Shown in pieces: positions 48,762 to 60,109 of a stretch of 64,000 nt of DNA. The DNA is from Vitrella brassicaformis (taxonomy: Eukaryota > Sar > Vitrellaceae), in contig CDMY01000363.1 of assembly GCA_001179505.1 (NCBI GenBank), forward strand, positions 36,108-100,107, written 5' to 3'. The notes under the pieces were generated by a model. The model was given only the letters and a program-made list of their open reading frames with translations. It was not told the origin of the DNA and made no database searches. Each line of letters begins with the position of its first letter. The first letter of the stretch is position 1. The translations under genes and the position numbers were made by a program.

Positions 48762-50594
48762 CTACTGATCCATCGCACTCTTATTGCACCACGTGGTGGC
48801 CGCATGATGCGCTCGCTGCATGGGTGGGGAAAGAGCCAACGAAAATAAAATGTAAGCAGCAATCAATGCTGGCGTCAGCACCAGCTCTCCTCGATGATGG
48901 CTGACAATAGGACAGGGAAGGAGGAAGGATGTGCGGTGATCAAAGGTCGGCTGCTTCTGCCTGCCTTTCTTACTACCGCTGCTTGTCCAGGCCTGGCACC
49001 GCTTGAGGGGTTTATTCATTGTTGGCGGCCCACCGGTAACTCGCTGCCGCTCGGCCGATGATAAGATGCCCATGTCCAGGCCCGTCACCGACAGAAGTGA
49101 CGATATGCTTGCGGTGGGGTGATTCGTGTCCGTGGTTTGCGTCTTCTGGTACAGGCTTGCGAAGCTTATCAGGCTGTTGTTACTGAAGCGGCCCACGTAG
49201 GGCAAGTCGGGCGTGCCTTCAAGTTTGTAGAGGGATGAAGACATGGAGAGAAGGTGGTGGTTTCTCCCCCAGTCGTCCAAGCGGTCCACATCGAGCAGCT
49301 GGCCATCAACGACCATCGCCAAAATCTCGTTGCTTACGACAGGCATACACCACACGTTCATCTTTTGTCCGTCCGTGTTGTGTCCTGTGCCTCGGTGCCA
49401 TGTGTACCTGTCCTTTATTCGCATGACGATGATCAGCGGCGAGCGGCCATTAATGGCTGCCACGAACTCCAACCAATGCCAGCCATCAGCCGTGGTGTTA
49501 TGTCTCGGGGCCCTGACAGCAAGAGAGTGACAGTAGGAGAGGGCATTATGTTTGCTGCTTACTTATAAAGGCAAACAATGGGTTTGCCCATATAGGCCGG
49601 CAGGGCGGGCAAATGTGAGGGACCACCAGTCCTCTTTCCCCATCTATTGATTTGCTGCAGGTGTTCGCTCGTGAGGAGACAGCCGGGCTGGCCCAGGTAG
49701 CGGTTGGCATCGATGCCAAAGACATGAATCGCCGAGCGGCATATCGAGATGATCTCGTCTCCCATCGACTGATGCACACCAGCTGTTATGAGGCCCTGGC
49801 GGTGCTGGTGGGCTCGCGCGATGATGTCGGCAATGCGGCGGACGCAGTCGAGGCCGTAGACCGAGTGTCGGTCATCACTAAGCCGCAATAGACACACCAA
49901 CGTATTCATCGGAACGCCACACACACACATACGTCCATCAGAACACATAGGTGGATGACGTACATTAGTGCTCTCTTCCTCACCGTGTGAATCTGCCGTA
50001 GAATGGGCTGTCTTCTCCACCCATCGACTTGGCCGCCGCCTTGGTGATGGTCACTTTCACGCCCAGCACATCAACCGACAAGAGCTGACACACCCACCCA
50101 ACAACCAGACACATAGGCGCTATGCTTGTCGCTATTCTTGCAATCCTGTTGTGTGTGTATGTGTGTATGTCTCTGAGTATACTGTACCTCATCATCATCG
50201 GCATGGACCGTCTTCAGGAGGGGTCGAATGACGTCAAGTCTGGCCAGCACCTTTTTCTTTGCAGCTTCAATTCGCTCCTTCTGCTCTGCCGCCCTCCATT
50301 CGCCAACCGGCAAGGCCGCAGTGTCCTCAGTGGGTGTGCTGCAGGGTTTGTTCGCTGATGCGCCATACAGGAGCGAATCAACCCAATACCTGACACACAC
50401 ACACACACACACACACACATGAGGCGGAACATTACGACACACACACGTGTTGACTCATTTGATCCATTCACACTGACATACTTATACGGTAAGTCCGTCT
50501 GCTTGACGGCGGGCAGGGTGACGGTCGTGATGTCTTTCCAATCGTAATATCCCAGATGCGCGACCAGCCTGTCACACAGACTGGTGACAGACAT
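48762..50594 (-). CDS. Hypothetical five-exon protein, possible TLDc-like segment
   Basis: Exons 50594-50482, 50389-50188, 50084-49984, 49877-49563 and 49512-48762 join in phase to 493 residues plus stop. Blocks in order: SLCDRLVAHLGYYDWKDI; EWRAAEQKERIEAAKKKVLA, a charged helix; SVDVLGVKVTITKAAAKSMG; SVYGLDCVRRIADIIARAHQ; LPAYMGKPIVCLYKAP; GWHWLEFVAAINGRSPLIIV; LLDVDRLDDWG. The portion around IVCLYKAP...DGWHWLEFVA...SPLIIVMRI has the rhythm of the start of a TLDc domain, but the later TLDc motifs are not evident, so the assignment is weak. An upstream BTB/T1-like block in the same frame (50650-50800) is cut off by two stop codons, so this ATG may be a secondary start. Confidence 0.45.
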
Positions 50595-50639
50595 GCCACT
50601 TTATTCCCCCCGTCGCTAATAGTCGCTGACCATCTGAAC

Positions 50640-50800
50640 GCACTCGTCACGGACAAAGGCCCTCTCGAATCGGCCAGAGAACACGTAGGCCAGCACTGAA
50701 CCCTCCATCGCACATAGAGTGCGACGCTGCACATTGGGAGAAACCACAACTTTCGCGTCCAAGCAGTGTACGTCAAGGATACGACAGACATGCACCGCGT
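50640..50800 (-). pseudogene. BTB/T1-like (KCTD-type) fragment ending in stop codons
   Basis: On the minus strand ILDVHCLDAKVVVSPNVQRR and TLCAMEGSVLAYVFSGRFE resemble the start of a potassium-channel-tetramerisation (BTB/T1) domain. The frame then meets TAG after CVQMVSDY and TAA after RRGE, directly before the MSVTSLCDRLVAHLGYYDW start of the neighbouring gene, in the same frame. T1 domains would continue through just this region, so the neighbour probably derives from a BTB protein broken here. Assignment is by pattern only. Confidence 0.4.
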
Positions 50801-51088
50801 GTGCCTCGGTGCACGTGCCATGTGTACCTGTCCTTTATTCGCATTCTCGAACAAAGTCTCCGATGAGGTCGGGCCGCTTCAACAGCCCCTCTCTCGGTTG
50901 ACGATGATCAGCGGCGAGAGGCCATCATCTTCTGGCGGCTACGCCTTCTTAGCCTTCTGAGCCCCCAGCTGCAACAGGGACGAAGGGCGAAGGTTTGTTG
51001 TGCCGTAGGGTAACAGAACAGCTGCGGGGGGAAGAGAGAAGTTGAATCAGAGGTCCACACTGGTTGGGTGCCTTTTAATTCCGTCTCG

Positions 51089-51128
51089 ACCGGCGAGAAT
51101 TATGCCGAGGAAGTGAATTCTCGCCGGT
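51089..51128. repeat. Perfect 13-bp inverted repeat just upstream of CFAP52
   Basis: The left arm ACCGGCGAGAATT (51089-51101) and right arm AATTCTCGCCGGT (51116-51128) are exact reverse complements with a 14-nt spacer. The right arm ends 10 nt before the CFAP52 ATG, so it could be a transcription-factor site or a 5' UTR hairpin. Confidence 0.85.
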
Positions 51129-51138
51129 GCCCGAAAAA

Positions 51139-53902
51139 ATGGCGGTTGAGCTGGAACACTTGATAGGATACTCTGGACAGCATCGCAGTTGCCTGCTGTG
51201 GCACCCCGCCGAGCCGACCATCATCTACTCATGCGGCTCGGCTGTGGTGATGCAGAACGTAGAGGACCCGCACAAGCAGGAGTTCTTCAGGGCTCATGAT
51301 AGCGATATCACCGCACTCGCACTCAGCCAGGTCAGAACGACACACAACGAAGCCGCAAAATGGTAGATCTTCTTCGTGTTGGTTCGTTGTTTCAGGATGG
51401 CAAGACGCTTCTGTCCGGGCAGGCGGCGTCGCCAAGGCGCAAGGACGGCCCGTCTGAGGTCATTGCGTGGGATCTGCAGACGAGGAAGGGCATCGGCCAG
51501 TTCGCCGAAATGCGTGGCGGCATCATTGCCGCTGACATGTCCGCTGACGGCCGCTTCGCCGCCGCCTCGTCGGAGGAGCGGCAGCTGTTCGTGTGGGACG
51601 TGCAGACAGGGGAGGTGGTCGTCAACAAACGTAGCGAACAGGTTAGGTGCCGGGTTTATCCATTGGATGGGGGGGATGGTGTGCCATGGTTTGTGTCTGG
51701 TGCAGCTGTGCTCGACGGTGAAGTTCAGTAGTGTGGAGAGGGCCAAGGCGTCGCGGTATCCCGAGTACATGCTGGTGACGACACTCGAGAACCAGGTGGT
51801 CATAACCCGACTCACATTCGACCTCGCCGCCATGAACTACAGAGGTACACAAATGGAAAGCCACACCGCCACATGAAGGATTCTCATCCACTCGTCTCTC
51901 TCCGTATTCCCATCTGCAGGCGACTCGCAGCGGGCCCAGCTGCCGTCCTCCGGCCTCCAGCGTCGCTTCCTGTGCGCCCTCACCAGCCCACCATTCTTCC
52001 TGGCCGGAACCACAGCCGGCGACCTTCTCATATTCAACATGGACACGTCCGTCTTCCGTGCAGCCATCCCCGTGACGGCCAACGGTGTGCAGGCCATGTG
52101 TGGGCAGGACGGGCGTGTGGTGCTGGGGGGTGGGGATGGCAGCGTCAAGATATGCGAGGGGCGTGATGCCCAGTGGGAGGAGGTCAAGGCCATGGGGGTG
52201 AGCGGGTGCGTGTCGGGGCTGGCACTGTCGCCGGATGGGCAGGAGGTCGTGTGCGGTACCACCAACGGGAGGCTCTTCAGGTGGGTGTCTCGGAGGGCAG
52301 GGAGGCATGGATGCGATGCGCCGGTGTGTCTGTGTGTCCGGGCTGTTGGTTGTCAGGGTGATGTTGTCGGACATGACGGCTACGGTGTTGGGGCATTCAC
52401 ATTGCGCCGCCCTCACATCGCTGGTATTCGGCACCACACAGCAGATATTCGCATCCACCTCTCGATCAGGTGCGGCACACGCATACACCCACACACACAC
52501 ACACACATGTGACTGACGTGTGTATTTCATGGCAGGGGAGGCGCATGTTTGGGATCTGTCCGACTACCGTGCTGTAGTCCAGACGCAGCACCCGGCCAAG
52601 AAGGCGGCGCTCGCTGTCTGCCTGGCGTTCGATGACACTGAACTCCTAGTCGGTACGCGCAACACACACACACACCCTACACAGCTCTTCCTCGCCACAA
52701 ACAGCAGGGAATCCCATCTCTCTTTATAACACAGGTTACGAAGACGGCGCCATCCGTGGGTACTTCATCGAGCCTTGTTTGCCCAAACAGCAGCCCGAAG
52801 ACAAGAACGGCAGCCTAGACACGCCCACCGACACCACCTCTTCCTCCCCCTCCCCGTCATGGGAGATCCCCACCAGCCACCGGGGTGCGGTGACGGCCCT
52901 GACGGCCGCCCAGGGTCAGGGTGGCAAGGGGACCATGCTGGTGTCTGGGGGTGAGGACGGCTACGTGCGGGTGTGGCATCCGCGGACCAGGGAGATGGTG
53001 GGCAACTACAGCGTCGCCAAGCGGGCTGTCACGGGGCTCAAGGTCGACCACAACAAACCGCATGTGGTGCACGCCTGTAGCGCCGACAAGCTGCTGGTGT
53101 CTCTGGATCTGCAGAAGGACAAAAAGGTCACCAAGAGAGGGAGAGGGGAGGTGGATCATTCTCACCTGCCTGTTGTATGAATGTGTGTGTATGGGTGTGC
53201 AGGTGTGCCAGCATGCTGTGGTTGACGGGGTCTTCACCGGCCTGGCGCAGCGGAAGGATCACGAGTACGAGGTGACCAGAAGCCAAGAAGACACTCAAAG
53301 AGGAGCCAGCTAATGAATGGATTGGATTGATGCGTTGCTGTTGTCAGTTGATCACTAGTGGCGTTGACGGTCGCCTGCTGTTCTGGGATGAGGACGAGGC
53401 GGACCCTGTAGCCATACTCACACCCATGCCCGACCCTGTCAAGTACACACATACACACACACGCACACACACATCCATGAGACAAGCTCCCACATCATCT
53501 GCATGTCTCCGCTCTCTCTCTCTCTCTCTCTCACAGGTTTCCGAACATAGCCGGCGCCCCGACATGCCTCTCGGGCATCACGAGCGCGCCCAAGCTGCTG
53601 TGCGTGAGTGTGTCGCCATCCGGCAGATACGTGGCCTGCGGCGCACACGACAACCTCCTCTACATCTACGACCTACAGGCAAGAACGGACAGACAGGCAG
53701 ACTGATGGATGCATGGATCCAGAGACCTCGATATATGTGTGTGTTGTGTGTGGTGTATGGTATCGATCAGGGTCGCGAGTTGATGTACACGGGATTCGGC
53801 CACACGGGTAGAGTGGTAGCTGTGGCCTGGAGCCCTGACGAGAAGCAGATACTCACGGCGGCCGAGGACTGCTCTGTCGCCGTCTGGAACTGCTTCGAGT
53901 GA
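51139..53902 (+). CDS. CFAP52: CFAP52 (WDR16) ciliary WD40 protein, 11 exons
   Basis: A doublet-microtubule inner protein of motile cilia in other eukaryotes. Exons: 51139-51330, 51396-51641, 51706-51844, 51920-52280, 52357-52469, 52536-52652, 52735-53126, 53203-53271, 53348-53442, 53537-53678 and 53771-53902, joining to 665 residues plus stop, close to the usual family size of about 620. The N-terminus LEHLIGYSG...LLWHPAEPTIIYSCGS and VVMQNVEDPHKQEFFRAHDS is diagnostic. Many WD strands follow: EVIAWDLQTRKGIG, LFVWDVQTGEVV, FLAGTTAGDLLIFNMD, YVRVWHPRTREMVG, and the terminal HTGRVVAVAWSPDEKQILTA ending VAVWNCFE. The last intron uses GC as donor (53679-53680, ACAG|GCAAGA) with a normal CAG acceptor. 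A perfect inverted repeat lies just upstream. Confidence 0.93.
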
Positions 53903-54244
53903 GTGCTGGGTGGATGGTGATACACGCATGATGGTGCTATGGGACACATGCTACGGTGTTTTGTCAATGGCGGTTGACATACAGTGGTATGGTGTGCTCG
54001 CGAGCGACTTATTGAGAGTATCCAGCAAATGCATGGGACATTGCCGCATGCACAAGGCGTCCATCCATCCATCCATCCAATCAATCAGTCCACTGAGTCA
54101 TTCCTCCCTCCAGCCCCTCAGCCACTCACCCCACCCCACCCCACCGGCCAGCCACTCGATCGACTTTCGCCAATCCCCACACGCAGCAAGCCTCACCATT
54201 CTATGTATGACACCTCACCCATCCATCTGTGTATGTTAAGGGCA
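53903..54244. other. Intergenic, convergent 3' ends
   Basis: CFAP52 (+) and the Pro-rich coiled-coil gene (-) end towards each other. It contains (ATCC)n near 54058-54080 and CCCCACCC-rich sequence. No gene seen. Confidence 0.6.
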
Positions 54245-56937
54245 TCACTTCTTGCCCATCCGCGACGTCTCCACAGCCAGGGACGACTCGAAGAACCCCC
54301 GGGGCTGCGGCTGGTATGAGTAGACGCCCTGGTGAGTGGCGGGCACCGGCGTGTAGACTCCGTTGTTGGCGGCCGGCATGTACACGGGCATGGTGAGGAC
54401 ATTCTTGGTGCCGCCGGGGTAGATGTTGAGCACATTGGGGTGCGGGTGGCCGCGGCCGGGGTTGCGGGTGCGGGCCATGGCTGCTGCTGCATGGGGGTCG
54501 TGGTAGATGTAGTGGGGCGGCTCTCCCTTGGCTGTCTGCTGCTCGGTGCAACACGATCGCCAGATGGACGGGGTGAGTGCCTGTCGCTTCTGGACTTGGA
54601 GAGGAGGGATGTAGGGCGGCGTCGGGATGTAGGGCGGCGTAGGGGGCGCACCGACCACACCACCACCACCAGACGAATACAAGCTGGGCACGGCCTTGAT
54701 TGTCTTGGCCACCTCTATATCCGTCCCCGTCCTGTCCTCCATCTCACCAACCACCGGTTTCTTCACCATCCCCCCAACCTTGGCCATGGGCGGCGCCTTC
54801 CCAGCACCACCAGCGCCACCACGTGCCTTGGGAGCCGCTGTCTTGGCAGGCACGACGGGAGGCATATTCGATCGACCCCGTCTGCCCCGTGTCTCCGTCA
54901 CCGCAGGCGGACCCGGTGCAGGCGCCTTGCCACGTGCACGTCGGGGAGGCATAGCCGAGACAGCCCGCTGGGCCACTGGAGCAGCAGAGGCGGGTCGCTT
55001 GGGTGCAGCCGCCTTGACCGTGGCCTTGCTCACCGGCACAATCGCCGCCGCCCCGCCCTTCTGCGTCACCGTCACCTGCATGGTCTCCTTCGTCTGATCA
55101 TCAGTACCACCACCAGTCCCTCCAGTGACCAGCTTGTGCTCCTGCATGGGCGGGAACATCTGCACCTGGCCGTAGGGAACAACAGAGGCATAGGCAAGCG
55201 GCGGGGCCTTGGCCACAGGGCCGGGCAGGAGCGCCACTGGGGTGGCAGCAGGGCCGACACGGGTCACCATACCGCCATTGGCTGGCCCGACGGGGAATGC
55301 TGCGGGGCCTGTCATGGGCACGGGTGTGAACGGGGCCTGGTAGCGGAAGACCGGCGTGGTGGTTGGGCTGACGGCCTTGACCTGGTGGATGCGGTCCATC
55401 TCAGTGGGTGACGGTTCGCGCATGAAGGGCCCGGCGGTTTTGATACCAGGGTGGTGGGACTGGAGGTGGGGCGGTGGCGTGTAGGTGGGTACTGGCCCCC
55501 CGAATGAGCGTGTGGCCGCCAGGTGGGCGGTGGTGGGCGAGGGCTTGAGCGTGGCGCTGCTTGGTGCAGGGCAGCACGCGAACAGAGATGGGTGAGACGG
55601 TGGCCTGGAGGGTCGCCCGCTGCACAGAGACAGAGAGAGAGCAGAGAGTGTGTGTGTGTCTGTGTGCGTGTGTATGCGGGATGGTCAAACCGTATGCCGA
55701 TGTCCCCAACAGGTTGGTTGCCACTCAGAACGTTCTCAAGGAACTAACAGAGACACACATACACACGGCAGAAGTGAGGGCAAGCTCCCTCGTCCGCCTG
55801 TATGCTTCATCCAGCCGTCAGCAGCTGACCTTGTTTTGCGCTTTGAGCCTCCTGACTTCGGCATCCGACACTTTGGCGGCCTCAGACACCTCCTGATGAG
55901 ACACAAGCCACGCACAGGGGGGAGATGTGAATGTTGCTGAGTCGGAGGGATGCGTCGGTGTAAGCTGCTCACGCCCAGGTTGCGGGCCAGGTTGTCACGG
56001 GAGGCGATGAGGGCTTCGTTGCGTCGACGGATGGCCACCAACTCCTGATGCACACACACACAAACGGCTTCATCCCTGCCCCTTCCGTCACTCCCTCCCT
56101 GCTGCCGTCCACTCCGCTGACCCCGACGAGCGCCTGGTACTCGTGCACGTCCACGACCTTCATCGAATCCTCCTTCCCCTCCTTGTACACGTAACGCGGG
56201 TACTGACCACCGCCCTCCTTCACATCACCACCCTCAACGCCCTCTTTCTTCGTAATGACTGCCTTGGCCACGCCCTTCTTGCCGCCCCCTGTGGCCTTGC
56301 CCTTCTTCGCTGCCGCCCTGGCCGGGGACTTGGCACGGGAGGGCTTCTTGTCCCTGGCACCACCCTTGGCTTTGGCCTTCTTGGCCTTCTGGGGCTGTTT
56401 GACCCACTTCGTCAGGTCCTTGCCGCCCTCCATGTCTCGGTTGTGGTCTATCGGGGTGACCTGCGGGTCGGTTGCAGCTCTCGTCTTGACCTTCTTGGGC
56501 CCGGTTTCCTCACGCGCCACGACATGCAGAGGGAGAGTGAGCAGCAGCGGGTCGCTGTCAGAGTGGATTATCAGAGTGGGCCGCTGATGAACCTCAACCT
56601 CTCCGCGCTTGTCCTGTGCACTCTTCTTGGAGGGGGGCTCCTTTCGCACCTGCCGCTTCCTGCCGCTGGGGGTCTTGCTGACAGGCGTGGTGGCGATGGG
56701 GGTGCTGCGAATCTGCTTGATGTCGTCAGAGGATAGGCTCCTGTTGCTGCTGTAGAGGGCCCTCGCTCGGGCCGTGTCTTCGACCTCCTCTAGCACCGGT
56801 TGGAGGAGGTTGCCGCCCACAAACACCGGGAAAGCCTCGTATGCACTCGACTTGCGGCGCGGTTCCTCTCGTTGGGGGAGAGGTCCGGCTGATAACAGCT
56901 GTTGGTCTTGGGGGACACTCACGGTGTCATGTGACAT
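54245..56937 (-). CDS. Basic/Pro-rich protein with a short coiled coil, 5 exons
   Basis: Exons 56937-56122, 56044-55973, 55892-55830, 55743-55691 and 55619-54245 join in phase to 792 residues plus stop. I recognise no family. The first exon begins MSHDTVSVPQDQQLL and contains a Lys/Ala-rich basic region (KKAKAKGGARDKKPSRAKSP, KKGKATGGGKKG). Three small exons give a helical charged stretch (ELVAIRRRNEALIASRDNLA; SEAAKVSDAEVRRLKAQNK; FLENVLSGNQ), a probable coiled coil. The long last exon is Pro/Ala-rich and ends VETSRMGKK. Intron 4 has an unusual donor, CG|GTTTGA, but the phase match supports it. It is divergent from the plastid-targeted gene, with 143 nt between start codons. Confidence 0.75.
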
Positions 56938-57080
56938 ACGTTGGCGCCTTCAACGACACGAGAAAACAAGAGAAACTTTCAACACAAGCTTGCCTGGCGC
57001 CCCCTCGGCCCCCAGTCTCAAACCCTGGACCCCATAAACCCCAGGCGCACATCTGGAGGCCTCCAGCGACGCATCCGAAG

Positions 57081-57889
57081 ATGCTCAACTTCATCTTGCT
57101 TGCCACAGCGGCCACCGCCACACAAGCGTTCGTCCCCCCCGCGTCCCTCCTCTCCCCAGTCCGCCCTCATGCCGCCTCCTCCCTGCAGATGGCCAGCGCA
57201 TCAGGCATCGAGAAGATGAAGCCCGAAGAGCAGAGTGCGCTCCTGTGGCGCGCCGTCAAGAGCTCTGTGGGCATATTGCGGCGGCCGAGCAAGAGTTCGG
57301 TCACGTTTGAACCTGAGAGCGAGACCATCAACTACCAGGGGGAGGTGGCCACCGCCACATATGAGGAGGAACTGAGGCAAGAGCTCATGATCAGGTCGGC
57401 CTTGCCATAGATCTGACTGCCTGCTTCACAGGGAGCTGACTGGTTGACTCACTGTGCTTCTCTGCGTGTGTGACGTCAGGTACCTGAAGAAGATGCTCCG
57501 TCTGAAGCGCATCGAGTCCCTTGAGAAGGCTTTGTCGAGTGGAGACTTCTCCAGCACCGCCATCGGCATGGGGGTGGAGGAAGACAAGATCATGAAGCCG
57601 CCAGAGGACGGCGAGACCGTCGACTGGTCAGTGACCGACACGCCCACACTCCAGAGAGCCAGCCTGTGACAGACATTGGTGCGGGCGGACGGGCGTGCTG
57701 CACTGTGTGTTCAGGTCTCAGCTGCCTGTTGATGATCCCGACTTTGACCCGTCCACCTACCTCACTCCCTCCGAGCGTCGTGAGCTGACGCTGCGCTCCA
57801 CGACTAAGGGCCGCATGGACGACTTCGTCAAGTCGTGGTACGAGGGATTTGACAGGCCGACCGAGAAGCCCGACCCCATCTCGGGATAG
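57081..57889 (+). CDS. Predicted plastid-targeted protein of unknown function, 3 exons
   Basis: Exons 57081-57394, 57480-57626 and 57715-57889 join to 211 residues plus stop (TAG). The N-terminus MLNFILLATAATATQ is a signal peptide, immediately followed by AFVPPASLLSPVRPHAASS. This gives a Phe at the predicted cleavage site, as in two-part plastid leaders of algae with a secondary red plastid, then a Ser/Arg/Pro-rich transit-like stretch. The mature part is hydrophilic: YLKKMLRLKRIESLEKALSS, then DPDFDPSTYLTPSERRELTL and DDFVKSWYEGFDRP. No catalytic motif seen; it may be a photosystem or chloroplast assembly factor, but that is a guess. Confidence 0.8.
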
Positions 57890-58398
57890 AGATTACGAAC
57901 GATGCGTAGGTGTAATGGCTGATAGATAGGCCATCCATGTTTTCGGTGCGGCGTGTTGGGATGTGGGTGTCATGTGATTGATGCTCTAGTGTGATGTGAC
58001 ACGGCGGTGGAGAGGCAGGGATGCGTGTGTGAGTTGAGTGCTGGGATGATTGTTTTTGCCTCAGCGACTGAGAGAGATGGCTTTCAAAGACAATATCACC
58101 CGTCAAATCAATTTTGCTGCCTGGATGGTCGGTCCATCTGATGAGGCTTGACCGCATAGGGAGCGTCCGGTCACCGTTAGTTAACTTCACGCATCTACTC
58201 ACTTCACAAACACACGTATCTATTCAAGTATTCAAGAAACACACCCACTCCCTTACACACAGCACACGCACCATATAGTACTGCTCTTTTCCCGTGCCCT
58301 CCCTCCCTCCCGAAAAGCACATAAAATGTTGGACACGTAGGTTCGAGTATGGGAAGAGGCTATGTAAAACGGAAAAAGCCCGCAGATGGTTCGGTTCG
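57890..58398. other. Intergenic, convergent 3' ends
   Basis: It separates the plastid-protein gene (+) from the membrane-protein gene (-). No open frame or RNA gene is supported. Confidence 0.6.
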
Positions 58399-59734
58399 TC
58401 AGTAGTAGCAAACGTTGACGAACCACTGTCGCACAAAGATGATCTGGAAGTAGATGGCCGTCAGCAAGTAGATGGCCACCATCAGATAACCTGCACCACA
58501 CACGCACACACATGGAGAATCGCGTGCCGTGACGACCGACAACACAACACAGGAGGACGTCACAGCTGCGTACCTGACATCCATTCGCTGTCCCCAGCCA
58601 CGCCAATCACGGCCAACAGGAACGTGAGGAAACCGCAAAAGAAGGTGGCGTTGCGACGAAAATCACCTGGAGACAGGCACAGACAGGCAGACAGACAGAT
58701 GCACAGCCTGTCCCTGTGTTTGGTGTCGGTGGGTGGTTGATGGTGTGTCGGCTGTGTGTTGTGTGTGACCTTCGCAGTGGTTGGATTCGAGCAGTGCGAC
58801 CACCTCGGCTATGACGACGATCCAGTAGACCATGTGGAACACCTTGACCACCTGCTGCAGGAAACTAAACCAACTGTGGAACGACTCCTCACCGTCACTA
58901 CCCTGCACACACACACACACACACACACGTGCACAGGCCAGTGGCCACTCGGCCTTTCGATCTCTCGTGTGCTGTGTTGCCCCACCCGTCTGGACAGCAG
59001 GTGGGCGATGGGGCTGTCCTGGTGCTCAAACGCCCTCTGGGCCACGTAGCTCTTCCCGCCCTCCAGCACGAAGGCGCTCCCCCGCTGCGATGCCCCCATG
59101 GTGTTCATGGAAGCCGACAGGCGCTGGTTGGAGCCCCGGCGACCCAGCCCGAATATGGGTGAGAGGGAGGGCGTCGGGCTGGGGTGGTCCGTCGACACGC
59201 CCAGGGCGTCATCGCATGGACGGAATGGAAAAGACCCACGGGTATCGCGTGGGTCAGCCTTCACCAACCGCAGAACTGACACAGCAGGACAATGGCTCGT
59301 GTAAAGGCGTGTGCTTCGGTGGTGTCGTCTTTGCACCATTCTCACCTCTAGGGATGAGGCCCTGCAGCTGCTTCAATGAGTACTCGCCCGCAGGGAGAGC
59401 CAAAACCTGCATGAGAAATCACGCACCAACACAGAATCTCAGTGCGAGGCGTGCGTCATCTGCACAGCCGCGAGCACCCACGTCGCACCTGCGCCTCGCC
59501 ATGGTCCGACACGAAGTTGACCGTCGCCATGCCGCCATGCACCACCGTCGGGAGGCTGGCAGGGTCTTCTATATCATCGGAACTCCACGCCCTATCTCGC
59601 CCTTTGACCATCCCCTCCACTGCACGCCGCCGCGATGGGTCATCCACGCCTGTGTCATGCCCATTCATCATGGCCTCGCCGTGCTCGTCATCGCCTTCAT
59701 CGGCAGGCAGCCGCTGGAAACGGGACGAAGCCAT
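58399..59734 (-). CDS. Membrane protein of unknown function, 6 exons
   Basis: Exons 59734-59489, 59406-59346, 59275-58986, 58902-58770, 58666-58574 and 58490-58399 join in phase to 304 residues plus stop. The N-terminal half is hydrophilic (MASSRFQRLPADEGDDEHGE; VLALPAGEYSLKQLQGLIPR). The C-terminal 100 residues carry three to four hydrophobic spans (VFHMVYWIVVIAEVVALL; ATFFCGFLTFLLAVIGVA; YLMVAIYLLTAIYFQIIFV) and end WFVNVCYY. No family recognised. It shares a 375-nt divergent region with WDR55. Confidence 0.75.
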
Positions 59735-60109
59735 CCGTTCTCAAGGAGACTCACAGGGACTAATAGCGCTCCCTGATCATCAGGAGAGAGCCGCAAACCG
59801 CTGAAATCGGTGCGAGCCTGAAGGCGATCGGACGAGAAAGCAGCACGCCGACGCTTCAACGCATCTCGTCTCGCCTGCAGCACGCCCTTCTGTCAACTGG
59901 CCTCTTCTCTGCGACAAGATCGGCTTTTCTTTCTCTGCGGGCTTAGATTGCAGACGATACGCATTGGGGGAATTGTGGCTTTTGTAGTAAGCAGGTGACG
60001 CGGATGAAGCCAGATGACACAGATCCACGGGAAAGATGCAGTCACACTCATGGTTTTCGTGTGTTTGTTTGGACGCAGGTGTGTGAGTGAGTGTTGTTGA
60101 TTTGTGTCG

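Noticed and set aside
50600-50700. Stop-codon reassignment (TAG/TAA read as amino acids, as in ciliates)
   Set aside because: TAG ends the plastid-protein gene and TAA ends the coiled-coil gene at positions fitting complete proteins, so the standard code holds.
58335-58360. tRNA-like B box (GGTTCGAGT)
   Set aside because: No matching A box or cloverleaf around it.
59258-59345. Alternative acceptor at GAAG|GCTGAC for the membrane-protein gene
   Set aside because: Using the acceptor after GTGTCAG (exon start 59275) restores phase with the preceding exon; the other does not.
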